Source: Domibacillus sp. (GTDB lineage: Bacteria; Bacillota; Bacilli; Bacillales; Domibacillaceae). Taken from it: a stretch of DNA of 12,481 nt. The notes below the pieces were generated by a model, which saw only the letters and a program-made list of their open reading frames with translations, was not told the DNA's origin and did no database searches. How positions within the stretch are numbered: the stretch's first letter is position 1; every line of letters begins with the position of its first letter. The stretch lies in contig JAPSKG010000042.1 in NCBI GenBank assembly GCA_031177795.1, positions 1-12,481 on the forward strand, in the 5' to 3' direction. Of the stretch, positions 1 to 6,200 are shown piece after piece. The position numbers were made by a program, and so were the translations under genes.

Positions 1-331
1 GAGCATGTGTGTTGAAAGAAGCTCTGGCATTTTGCCGGATACCTGTATCGGCCATCATCACACGCAGTTCTTGACCCTGTGCTTCCTCTTCTTCTTGAAG
101 AAAGTGCTGCAGCTGTTTTCTTTGCTGTTTAGCTAGCGCAAAAGCTTTCTCATATTGTTTGCGCACCACTGAGTTCCACCGGAAGCCGCATGCTGCTGCT
201 GTTCTGTTTAATTTGCTGCCCACTTCTTTAAACGCTTTTAATTGTGTGCTTCCGTCTCTAACGTGCTGCAGGGCAACTTCCGCAAGCAGTAAATCGTCTT
301 CTTCTGACCAGGCATCTTGTCTAATTTTAAT
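1..331 (-). CDS. RsfA/YlbO-family sporulation transcriptional regulator (5' part; runs off the left edge)
   Basis: This is the first 110 codons of a Myb/SANT-like DNA-binding regulator of the RsfA (prespore-specific) family; family members tune sporulation gene expression. The N-terminus MKIRQDAWSEEDDLLLAE, then a TQL-x-AF stretch around residue 30 and an RTAAACGFRWNS segment at 43-54, carries the conserved tryptophans and the CGFRWN recognition-helix motif of the family. A glutamate- and glutamine-rich, probably coiled, stretch follows (about 68-90). The frame stays open to the window edge, so the C-terminal half is missing. No ATG or GTG lies in frame near the expected N-terminus. The conserved first residue falls on an ATT codon (329-331) behind an AGGAAAGGTGG site. 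The only other start is a TTG at 350-352, which would add seven atypical residues and has no ribosome binding site. The family call is firm; the choice between RsfA and its paralogue YlbO is not settled. Confidence 0.85.
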   Translation of the reverse strand, partial: MKIRQDAWSEEDDLLLAEVALQHVRDGSTQLKAFKEVGSKLNRTAAACGFRWNSVVRKQYEKAFALAKQQRKQLQHFLQEEEEAQGQELRVMMADTGIRQNARASFNTHA

Positions 332-334
332 CGA

Positions 335-345
335 CCACCTTTCCT
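335..345 (-). promoter_or_regulatory. Ribosome binding site that supports an ATT start for the RsfA-family gene
   Basis: The minus strand reads AGGAAAGGTGG here. The AAAGG core (338-342) ends 6 bases before the ATT codon at 329-331, a normal spacing. The competing TTG at 350-352 lies upstream of this site and has no purine-rich sequence before it. This is the main evidence for the ATT start. Confidence 0.6.
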
Positions 346-526
346 GTCTCAAGGGATTTACTTTTTTGGCTAAGGATAGCCGCAGAAACACTGTTTTATT
401 CAAAAAGACCTTTTGCTAAAAATCACGTTTCCTTTATTTCTATTCTTTTATCCAGCTGCTTATTAAAAGTATTTTATCTGGTTTTTTATTTTCTAAAAAA
501 AAAGGCTGCTATAAAAGTAATTTACA

Positions 527-564
527 AATAAAAAAACGCCTCGGATCAAACGATCCAAAACGTT
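527..564 (-). terminator. Intrinsic terminator after the 49-codon microprotein gene
   Basis: Read on the minus strand, AACGTTTTGGATC (552-564) pairs with GATCCGAGGCGTT (535-547) around a 4-base GTTT loop. All 13 pairs form if G-U pairs are allowed, and a T-rich tail follows (complement of 527-536). It starts 22 bases after the microprotein stop codon and would end that transcript before the RsfA-family gene. Confidence 0.85.
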
Positions 565-586
565 TTGAAATAATGTAAATCCGTTG

Positions 587-736
587 TTACTCCGAAAGAA
601 GTTCAAGTGCTTTGGTTAAGATGTTAATATCTTCAATGATTTCTTTTTTAACGTTACAATCTTCACACCGGTTATAATCACTGTATAAGCGGGTAAGCTC
701 TTTCCTAAAAATAAGCCGTTCTTTGTCGCTACTCAT
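587..736 (-). CDS. Orphan 49-residue Cys-X2-Cys microprotein under a c-di-GMP riboswitch
   Basis: The protein is not recognised. It starts at an ATG and ends in TAA, giving 49 residues: MSSDKERLIFRKELTRL, then a YSDYNRCEDCNVKKEI centre, then a leucine-rich amphipathic C-terminal helix ending in LELLSE. It is charged and has no membrane segment or signal peptide, so it is probably cytosolic. The only two cysteines form one C-X2-C pair (24 and 27), which could bind half a metal site and suggests a dimer or a redox pair. Likely SD: GGAAGGG at 748-754, 11 bases from the ATG. Support for a real gene comes from its position: a class I c-di-GMP aptamer and a promoter lie immediately upstream and a strong terminator immediately downstream, so it is the only reading frame on that transcript. 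A two-helix Spo0E-like fold was considered, but the SQELD signature is absent. Confidence 0.7.
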   Translation of the reverse strand: MSSDKERLIFRKELTRLYSDYNRCEDCNVKKEIIEDINILTKALELLSE

Positions 737-747
737 CAGAATTGCGG

Positions 748-754
748 CCCTTCC
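748..754 (-). promoter_or_regulatory. Ribosome binding site of the microprotein gene, next to the riboswitch aptamer
   Basis: GGAAGGG on the minus strand lies 11 bases before the ATG at 734-736 and only about 4 bases after the 3' end of the c-di-GMP aptamer. That closeness favours translational control by the riboswitch, since no terminator hairpin fits between the aptamer and the start codon. Confidence 0.55.
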
Positions 755-756
755 AC

Positions 757-838
757 TTCTGCAACCCGGCTGTCATCGTTTTAAAAACGTTAGATCCGTG
801 GCTTTGCGTCCTAACCTTTCGATTAGTTTGCCTTTAGT
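757..838 (-). ncRNA. Cyclic-di-GMP class I (GEMM-I) riboswitch
   Basis: The minus strand carries the hallmark GEMM-I blocks in order: AAAGGCAAAC (from 837), a stem CTAATC/GGTTAG closed by a GAAA tetraloop (811-826), the conserved GGACGCAAAGCC (800-811), a GATCTAA tetraloop-receptor-like segment, a second hairpin CGTTT/AAACG (777-789), then ATGACAGCCGGGTTGC (about 762-777). GEMM-I RNAs sense the second messenger c-di-GMP and usually control motility, adhesion, chitin or surfactant genes. The aptamer starts about 10-15 bases after a good -10 box. The start codon lies only about 20 bases past its 3' end, so control is more likely at translation initiation than by termination. The sequence match is strong. 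Whether ligand turns the gene on or off cannot be read from the sequence. Confidence 0.92.
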
Positions 839-846
839 TTTAAAAA

Positions 847-874
847 TTTATATAAAGTTTTTTTACATAAACAA
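847..874 (-). promoter_or_regulatory. Probable sigma-A promoter of the riboswitch-microprotein transcript
   Basis: On the minus strand a -35-like TTGTTT (869-874) and a -10 TATAAA (847-852) are 16 bases apart. Initiation about 7 bases downstream would place the RNA 5' end just before the first conserved aptamer bases. The surroundings are very AT-rich, so the exact hexamers are tentative. Confidence 0.5.
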
Positions 875-1041
875 TAAAGGGTTGTACCTTGTTTTTTGTC
901 TCTTATTATAATAATGAAATTATGAAAAAAGGTAAACCTCTCCAAGCAAGAAGTAAAAAATTTTTAACAATTTTGTAAACAAATTTTTCTGGCAAAAACA
1001 GCTTTTGTTTGGCGTCTTCTATTAAAACAGCAGTATAACTT
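875..1041. other. AT-rich intergenic stretch without a recognisable gene
   Basis: This lies between the riboswitch promoter and the terminator of the sulfonate operon. The only short reading frame of note is an 18-codon plus-strand frame starting with ATG near 921, without a convincing ribosome binding site. Runs of A and T and weak inverted repeats are present, but I see no conserved RNA motif or operator. Confidence 0.5.
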
Positions 1042-1072
1042 AAAAAAAAGCCGCCTTTTGAATAAGGCAGCT
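1042..1072 (-). terminator. Intrinsic terminator of the sulfonate operon
   Basis: Read on the minus strand, AGCTGCCTT (1064-1072) pairs with AAGGCGGCT (1049-1057) around a 6-base loop, nine pairs including one G-U, followed by eight T residues (complement of 1042-1049). It is 54 bases past the stop codon of the TSUP exporter gene and is a strong end for the seven-gene transcript. Confidence 0.88.
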
Positions 1073-1126
1073 GTGTTACAAGCCGTGTGCTGATAAAACA
1101 AAAGCACCACAGCCAACTAAATTTTT

Positions 1127-1900
1127 TTAAAGAAGAAGCATTACTCCGATTACAAACACTAGTATATAAATTACAGAAAAGAAAACCGTGTCAGGTAAAA
1201 TTTTGTTTAGCTGCTTTCCAACTATTCCCCCAAGAAAAATAAACGGAAGGTACAAAACAGCTTGCAGCAGCTGGGGCAGGCTTACAATGCCCAGAGCTAA
1301 ATAACTAATGATTTTGATTGTATCCATAACAGCCAGCAGCACAACTAAATTTGCGGTAAAGTGCTGTTTAGCCATTTTTTCATGAAGAAATAAAAAAGTG
1401 AGCGGCAGCCCGCCCGAGTTTGCCGTTGATCCAGCAAACCCTGATAAAAAAGCAGCGGTATGACGGTAAAAACGGCTCGGCGGCTTTGAAACAACTAACT
1501 TTACTTCAACGTTGTTTACAATGCTGAGAGTGTTGCTTTTTGGTTTCTTCTTGCTTTTAAAAAATGAAAGAGACAATAAAACAATAGCCATTCCTCCCAT
1601 TAGCTTTTTCAGCCATTCATCCGGCAAAATAACCAGCATTGCCGCCCCTGCAATAGTTCCTGCGATTGCCAGCGGAAAAAGTGTTCTCAAAATCAACCAG
1701 TCTGCTTTTCGTGCGTGTGTCCGAGCTCCATCAACGTTGCTGTACCAAAGGATGGGTGCCAGCATACTGACGGCAGTGGAGGCAGGCAGCATAAAAGCCA
1801 AAATGGGATTTAGCACTACTCCTGCCCCAAACCCAAATCCCGTTTTAAACAGCCCGCTGATAAAAGCCGCAAGCATAAAAACATAAACAAGTTGCTCCAT
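1127..1900 (-). CDS. TSUP (TauE/SafE, DUF81) family exporter, probable sulfoacetate exporter
   Basis: This 257-residue polytopic membrane protein has the two-repeat TSUP layout. The N-terminal repeat carries GFGFGAGVVLNPILAF, and the second repeat carries GFAGSTANSGGLPLTF followed by FTANLVVL; about eight membrane segments are visible. TSUP proteins move small organic or inorganic anions, including sulfite, sulfoacetate and 3-sulfolactate. As the last gene after a taurine importer, an aminotransferase and an aldehyde dehydrogenase, it most plausibly exports the C2 sulfonate end product (SafE role); sulfite is the main alternative. I use the ATG at 1898-1900 because GGAG (1910-1913) sits 9 bases before it. 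A TTG at 1913-1915 would add five residues but has only a poor AAGAAAG site. The gene lies 24 bases after the dehydrogenase stop and before a strong terminator. Confidence 0.85.
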   Translation of the reverse strand: MEQLVYVFMLAAFISGLFKTGFGFGAGVVLNPILAFMLPASTAVSMLAPILWYSNVDGARTHARKADWLILRTLFPLAIAGTIAGAAMLVILPDEWLKKLMGGMAIVLLSLSFFKSKKKPKSNTLSIVNNVEVKLVVSKPPSRFYRHTAAFLSGFAGSTANSGGLPLTFLFLHEKMAKQHFTANLVVLLAVMDTIKIISYLALGIVSLPQLLQAVLYLPFIFLGGIVGKQLNKILPDTVFFSVIYILVFVIGVMLLL

Positions 1901-1924
1901 CTTCAGCAGCTCCAATGTTCTTTC

Positions 1925-3340
1925 TTATACTTTCATAAACACTGTTTTCCACTCCGTGTAAAATTGAATGGCTTGCTGGCCTTGCTCACGAAAACCGCCG
2001 ATGCCTGTTGACTTTATGCCGCCAAATGGCATGTGGGGTTCACTGTAAGCAGAAGGAAGGTTTACATGGACCAAACCTGATTCAATGTTTTCAATATAGT
2101 GATAAGCTTTGGACAGATCGTTTGTATAAATTGAAGAAGAAAGGCCGTAATGAACACTGTTTGCTTGTTTTAAGCATTCTTCTAAATCAGAAAAACGCAT
2201 AAAAGCAAGGACAGGGCCAAACACCTCTTCTTTTGCCAGAGTCATATCTTGAGTTACATTTTCAAAAACGGATGGCATAATAAAATATCCTTGCTTAAAC
2301 CAGTCTTCATTTGGCTCTTGTCCGCCAAAGATAAGTTTCCCTCCTTCTTTTTTGGCAATTTCAATATAACGGCGGATTGTATCGTATTGTAACTGGTCTG
2401 CCACCGGGCCAATTTGGGTATCAGGATTTGACGGCAGCCCGACTTTTAAATTTTCAAGGCGGCTGACTAACCTTTCTTTCACCGCTTCATACACATCATC
2501 ATGAACAAAAACACGGCTTGTTGCTGAACAGCGCTGGCCTGCATCCAGCAATCCTCCAGCAATAATATCAGAAACGGCCAAATCAAGATCTGCATCCGGC
2601 AAAATAATCATCGGGTTTTTCCCGCCCATTTCAGCTTGAAAACGAATGCCGCGGACTGCTGCCGCCTGATTAATGGCCAAGCCGGTTTTGTTTGATCCGG
2701 TAAAAGAAATGGCTTTTATGGCCGGATGGGACGTTAACGCTTCTCCAACAAGGCTGCCGACCCCAACAACCATTTTTACTGTTCCTTCAGGAAGCCCTGC
2801 TTTTTCAAATGTTTCCATTAATTTTTGAGAAATAAGCAACGTTTGGTTGGCCGGCTTCCACACAACTGTGTTTCCGGCTACAATAGCCGGTGCCATTTTC
2901 CATATCGGAATGGCAAGCGGAACATTCCACGGTGTAATAATTCCCACTGTCCCAAGTGGCTGCTGTTTGGTAAACGCATGCACATTGCTTTGCTGGGAAG
3001 GAATGGTGGCACCCGTCATCCTGAATCCTTCTCCGGAAAAAAAACGAAGCATCGTGATTGCCCTGCTTACTTCTCCTTCTGCTTCTCTCGTGCATTTTCC
3101 GGCTTCTTCCGTAATCAGGTTTGCCCATTCCTTTCGTTCTTTTTCCATACAGTCGGCCACCTTTGCTAAATAACCCGCTCTTTCCGGTGCAGAAACCATT
3201 TTCCAGGCGGGGCTGTAAGCGGCTGCTTTGTCTATCTGATCGTTTACTTCTTCTTTTGTCATATGAGAAAATGTGCCAAGCAATTTTTTAGTTGCCGGGT
3301 TAAGCGTTTCAAATTGATTTTTTGCAAGTGTATTTACCAT
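1925..3340 (-). CDS. Aldehyde dehydrogenase, probable sulfoacetaldehyde dehydrogenase (SafD role)
   Basis: This 471-residue enzyme of the NAD(P)+-dependent aldehyde dehydrogenase superfamily has full family length. Visible active-site elements are PWNVP with the oxyanion asparagine N139, K162 in the WKPA cofactor motif, FTGS at 213-216, the general base E237 in EMGGKNP, the catalytic cysteine C271 in GQRCSATSR, and EEVFGP with E372. Motifs alone place it near the semialdehyde dehydrogenase branch and do not fix the substrate. Its place between tauB and a TauE/SafE-type exporter, downstream of a taurine aminotransferase-like gene, supports oxidation of sulfoacetaldehyde to sulfoacetate. Sulfopropanal (from homotaurine) or malonate semialdehyde are alternatives. 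The ATG overlaps the end of tauB by 7 bases and is preceded by GGAGGG, a sign of translational coupling. Confidence 0.85.
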   Translation of the reverse strand: MVNTLAKNQFETLNPATKKLLGTFSHMTKEEVNDQIDKAAAYSPAWKMVSAPERAGYLAKVADCMEKERKEWANLITEEAGKCTREAEGEVSRAITMLRFFSGEGFRMTGATIPSQQSNVHAFTKQQPLGTVGIITPWNVPLAIPIWKMAPAIVAGNTVVWKPANQTLLISQKLMETFEKAGLPEGTVKMVVGVGSLVGEALTSHPAIKAISFTGSNKTGLAINQAAAVRGIRFQAEMGGKNPMIILPDADLDLAVSDIIAGGLLDAGQRCSATSRVFVHDDVYEAVKERLVSRLENLKVGLPSNPDTQIGPVADQLQYDTIRRYIEIAKKEGGKLIFGGQEPNEDWFKQGYFIMPSVFENVTQDMTLAKEEVFGPVLAFMRFSDLEECLKQANSVHYGLSSSIYTNDLSKAYHYIENIESGLVHVNLPSAYSEPHMPFGGIKSTGIGGFREQGQQAIQFYTEWKTVFMKV

Positions 3341-4164
3341 TCAGCAGGCCCTCCTTTTATTTTTGATACAAGAAATTCCTTCATTTCAACAAAATCATTT
3401 GAAAGGCGAATATCACGTATCTCTTTTGTAAGTAAACTTTGAGAAAATGGGTTAGCAATATTTTCTTCAATCCGCCCTGGATTTGCATTTAAAACAAGAA
3501 TCCGCGTGGATAGCAAAAGAGCTTCTTCTACATCATGCGTAATAAAGAAAATGCTTTTGTTTGTTTTTTGCCAGATTTTCCGCAAATGTTCCTGCATAGA
3601 TTCTCGGGTTAGTGCATCAAGCGCTCCAAACGGTTCATCCATTAAAATAATTTTAGGATCATTAGCCAGCGCCCGGGCAATGGCCGCCCGCTGCTTCATG
3701 CCACCTGAAAGCTCATGAGGCAGCATATTTGCAAATTTTGAAAGCTCAACCATTTCTAAAAAGTCGGCAGCTGTTTTTCTTCTAACCATCTTAGGCACCC
3801 TGGCCATTTTCAAAGAAAACTCTACGTTTTTTTGAATCGTCAACCAAGGAAACAAATTGGGGTGTTGAAACACGACCCCAACTTCTGCGTTAGGCTTTAC
3901 GTGTTTATGTCCTTCTATTATGATTTCTCCTTGTGTTGCAGATTGATAGCCTGCCAGAATTTTTAAAAGCGATGTTTTTCCGCATCCGGATGGGCCAAGT
4001 ACGCAAATAAAATCGCCTTCATAAATATCCTGGCTAATACCGCGGAGAGCTTCTACTTTTTTGTTATTTGATTGGTAGGTGAGATGAATGTTTTTCAGCT
4101 GAATTAACGGCGCAGATTTAGAAGGATCAGGTTTCATTAAATTAAGAGCATGAGAAGTGTTCAT
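3334..4164 (-). CDS. tauB: Taurine/sulfonate ABC transporter ATP-binding protein TauB
   Basis: This is a 276-residue cytoplasmic ATPase of the nitrate/sulfonate/taurine importer family that powers uptake through TauC. Walker A is GPSGCGKTS (57-65), the Q-loop glutamine is Q100, the ABC signature is LSGGMKQ (152-158), Walker B is IILMDEP (172-178), and the switch histidine is H210. The GVVFQHPNLFPWLT segment is typical of SsuB/TauB proteins. An AGGAGG site 8 bases before the ATG gives a confident start. The gene follows tauA after a 117-base gap holding a long hairpin, and its last codons overlap the aldehyde dehydrogenase start. Substrate assignment comes from the partner TauA and the neighbouring enzymes; an aliphatic sulfonate system (SsuB) is the near alternative. 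Confidence 0.9.
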   Translation of the reverse strand: MNTSHALNLMKPDPSKSAPLIQLKNIHLTYQSNNKKVEALRGISQDIYEGDFICVLGPSGCGKTSLLKILAGYQSATQGEIIIEGHKHVKPNAEVGVVFQHPNLFPWLTIQKNVEFSLKMARVPKMVRRKTAADFLEMVELSKFANMLPHELSGGMKQRAAIARALANDPKIILMDEPFGALDALTRESMQEHLRKIWQKTNKSIFFITHDVEEALLLSTRILVLNANPGRIEENIANPFSQSLLTKEIRDIRLSNDFVEMKEFLVSKIKGGPAEW

Positions 4165-4237
4165 CTTAATCGCCTCCTGTTTTCGCTTTATCCAAAACGA
4201 TCATGCTTGTTTTTGCTATAGATGGCTTGAACAAATA

Positions 4238-4274
4238 CCTGCCGCATAATGAAAATGGCTTACTATGCGGCAGG
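4238..4274 (-). repeat. Perfect 11-bp intercistronic hairpin between tauA and tauB
   Basis: CCTGCCGCATA (4238-4248) and TATGCGGCAGG (4264-4274) are exact inverted copies around a 15-base loop. It starts 7 bases past the tauA stop codon. No T-run follows on the minus strand, so it is not a standard terminator. It more likely protects the tauA message from 3' decay or lets only part of transcription continue, which would give more binding protein than ATPase. Confidence 0.8.
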
Positions 4275-4281
4275 AAGCTGT

Positions 4282-5295
4282 TTACTCTGCAAGCAACGCG
4301 TTTTGATAAACTGGTAAATCCGGTGCGGATTCAATTACTTTTTGGCCAACCATAAAGTCGCCCGTTTGTTTTAAAACAGCTGCAAACTCACCCGGTGCTT
4401 CTGTTGTTCCCAAATAAGTACTGCTTATTTGTTCTGTTTCATCAAGCCAGATCAGCTCGTCCATCATTTTTAGCGTTTCATCCGGTTTCATGCCCACTTC
4501 TTCTGCAAGAAGCTTGGCTGCTTCAGCAGGCTGGTCACGATAATATAAAACAGCTTCATTTAACAGCCCTTTATAAGTGTCCACTACATCCGGGTACTGC
4601 TCTGCAAATTTTTTGCTTACGATCCCAACATCCGCTGTTACAATGCCTTTTTCCGCCAGTTCTTTTGAAGTTAGAATCACTTTTCCGCCTTCCGCTTTGA
4701 TTTTGTCAAGAGTGGGCTGCCAGACAAACCCGGCATCAATGTCGCCGCGCTGCCATGCTGCAAACATGTCGTTCGGCTGCATATCCAGAATGGTAACAGA
4801 AGCCGGATCTACTCCCGCTTGATCAAGTGCGGATAAAAAGCTAAAATGCGTTGTTGACCCAAATGGAACAGCCACTTTTTTGCCGGCTAAATCTGTCATA
4901 TCAGTGATGCCTGAATTTTTTTGGACGATAAATGCTTCATTTTCTCCAATGACATCATGGATGGTGTAAACATAATAAGAAAGGCCCTGTGCAATTCCTG
5001 TTGCTGCACCTGTTGAACCAGCCAGGCCAAAGTCAATGCCGCCTGAAGCAATCGCTGTATTCACATCACGTGATGACTCAAACTGCACCCAGGAAATCTT
5101 TGAATTTGGAAACTTTTTTTCTAATGAACCAAGTGCTTTAACAAGCAGTTCTTGATTTGGAATAACTTGATAACCAATTTTAATTTCGGACGGTATTTGT
5201 TCATCAACTGCTTCTACTGCTGCTTCATCTTTCGAAGAACATCCTGCCATCAGGAAAACCAGGCAGCTTATTAAGAAAAGAATCCATTTTTTCAT
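4282..5295 (-). CDS. tauA: Taurine ABC transporter substrate-binding lipoprotein TauA
   Basis: This is the 337-residue extracytoplasmic solute-binding protein of a taurine/sulfonate importer. A positively charged start (MKKW), a hydrophobic stretch and the lipobox LMAGC with C19 mark a lipoprotein anchored on the outer face of the membrane. The mature part matches TauA from memory: KIGYQVIPNQ near 39, the GKKVAVPFGSTTHFSFLSAL segment at 138-157, and AAWQRGDIDAGFVWQP at 179-194. The STTH and AAWQRGDID blocks are characteristic of taurine binders as opposed to general SsuA proteins. The ATG at 5293-5295 is chosen because GGGAG lies 6 bases upstream and the signal peptide begins there. Upstream in-frame ATGs would add up to 14 hydrophilic residues ahead of the signal peptide. 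Its gene is 23 bases after tauC. Confidence 0.9.
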   Translation of the reverse strand: MKKWILFLISCLVFLMAGCSSKDEAAVEAVDEQIPSEIKIGYQVIPNQELLVKALGSLEKKFPNSKISWVQFESSRDVNTAIASGGIDFGLAGSTGAATGIAQGLSYYVYTIHDVIGENEAFIVQKNSGITDMTDLAGKKVAVPFGSTTHFSFLSALDQAGVDPASVTILDMQPNDMFAAWQRGDIDAGFVWQPTLDKIKAEGGKVILTSKELAEKGIVTADVGIVSKKFAEQYPDVVDTYKGLLNEAVLYYRDQPAEAAKLLAEEVGMKPDETLKMMDELIWLDETEQISSTYLGTTEAPGEFAAVLKQTGDFMVGQKVIESAPDLPVYQNALLAE

Positions 5296-5301
5296 AGTCA
5301 T

Positions 5302-5311
5302 CTCCCTTTCT
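5302..5311 (-). promoter_or_regulatory. Ribosome binding site fixing the tauA start
   Basis: The minus strand reads AGAAAGGGAG, with 6 bases between it and the ATG at 5293-5295. The next ATG upstream (5299-5301) directly abuts this site, and an earlier one (5335-5337) lies inside tauC, so neither can use it. Confidence 0.75.
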
Positions 5312-5318
5312 GAATCGA

Positions 5319-6179
5319 TTAGTTTTTGCCTTTCCATGGTACAAGGCGATATTCAAGATAGCGGATTGCTCCGTCTAACAGCATGGCAAGAAGACCCATA
5401 ATAATAATCCCGATAAAAATAATATCGCTCCGCAAAAATTTGCTGGCATCAAGCACCATCCAGCCGATTCCCGAAGCCGCCGCCACCATTTCCGCTGCCA
5501 CTAACGTTGTGTATGTAAAACCAATGGCTGTGCGAAGTCCGGTAAAAAGTTCAGGCAAGCAAGATGGAAAAATAACCTGTGTAAACAAAGCCGGTTTGGA
5601 AGCGCCAAGCGAAAGCGCCCCATGTATTCGGTCAGCTGGAATTTGCTTTACGCCTGAAACAGCTGAAATATAAAGCGGCGCAAACGCAGCCAGGTAAAGC
5701 AGCACAATTTTGGATTCATTTTCAATCCCTAACCAGATTACAAGCAACGTATAGTAGGCAAGAGGCGGGAGCGGACGGTAAAACTCGATAAAAGGGTCAA
5801 TGGCCGCCCGTATTTTTGGCGAGTAACCGCTGATTAACCCAAGTGGTATTGCTGTTACGACTGCCAGGAAAAAAGCGCTAAAAAGACGAATCATGCTTTC
5901 CGCAATATGCATAAACAGCGAAGTTCCTTTATAGCCGTTTTGCAGGATATCAAGGAATGCCGCCCAAACAGCAGCCGGTGACGGAAGAAACATATCATCC
6001 ACTACCTGCAGTTTGGAAACAACGGTCCATAGGATAAAAAGAGCGGCAACGGATCCTAAAGAGATCAGCCGCTCTGTTGTGAAAATCTGCTGAAAAACAA
6101 TTTTTAAATTTGCTGAACGCTCATTGGGAGTAGGGTCTGAAGAAACAAGTTTGGGTGTTTTTTGAACATCTGCTTTCAT
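5319..6179 (-). CDS. tauC: Taurine/sulfonate ABC transporter permease TauC
   Basis: This 286-residue inner-membrane permease belongs to the binding-protein-dependent transport family. A cytoplasmic N-terminal tail is followed by a first membrane segment at about 38-58, then five more around 95-120, 130-151, 158-177, 218-236 and 250-275. The EAA loop that docks the ATPase is at about 187-212 (GALSLGASKPALF followed by FPSCLPELFTGLR). The FYRPLPPLAYYTLLVIWLGI segment is typical of the SsuC/TauC subgroup. It is the first transporter gene of the unit, 21 bases after the aminotransferase stop codon, with an AGAGGTGAAG ribosome site before its ATG. It presumably acts as a homodimer with TauB and takes substrate from TauA. 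Confidence 0.9.
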   Translation of the reverse strand: MKADVQKTPKLVSSDPTPNERSANLKIVFQQIFTTERLISLGSVAALFILWTVVSKLQVVDDMFLPSPAAVWAAFLDILQNGYKGTSLFMHIAESMIRLFSAFFLAVVTAIPLGLISGYSPKIRAAIDPFIEFYRPLPPLAYYTLLVIWLGIENESKIVLLYLAAFAPLYISAVSGVKQIPADRIHGALSLGASKPALFTQVIFPSCLPELFTGLRTAIGFTYTTLVAAEMVAAASGIGWMVLDASKFLRSDIIFIGIIIMGLLAMLLDGAIRYLEYRLVPWKGKN

Positions 6180-6200
6180 TGATCTTCACCTCTTTTTCTT

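Noticed and set aside
159..419. Plus-strand 86-codon frame at the left edge
   Set aside because: It is a shadow of the RsfA-family gene on the other strand, whose translation shows clear conserved family motifs.
587..736. Assigning the microprotein to the Spo0E-like phosphatase family
   Set aside because: The size and two-helix pattern are similar, but the diagnostic SQELD motif is missing and the Cys-X2-Cys pair is not a feature of that family.
723..911. Plus-strand reading frame of 62 codons across the riboswitch region
   Set aside because: It runs antisense through the c-di-GMP aptamer and its promoter, has no ribosome site, and its composition reflects the AT-rich leader; the minus-strand riboswitch explains the sequence.
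921..977. 18-codon plus-strand frame beginning MKKGKPLQ
   Set aside because: It has no convincing ribosome binding site or promoter and no sign of conservation that can be judged here.
1083..1111. GTGCT/AGCAC mini-hairpin just after the exporter gene
   Set aside because: It has five pairs with a long loop and no T-run; the strong terminator at 1042-1072 accounts for transcript ending.
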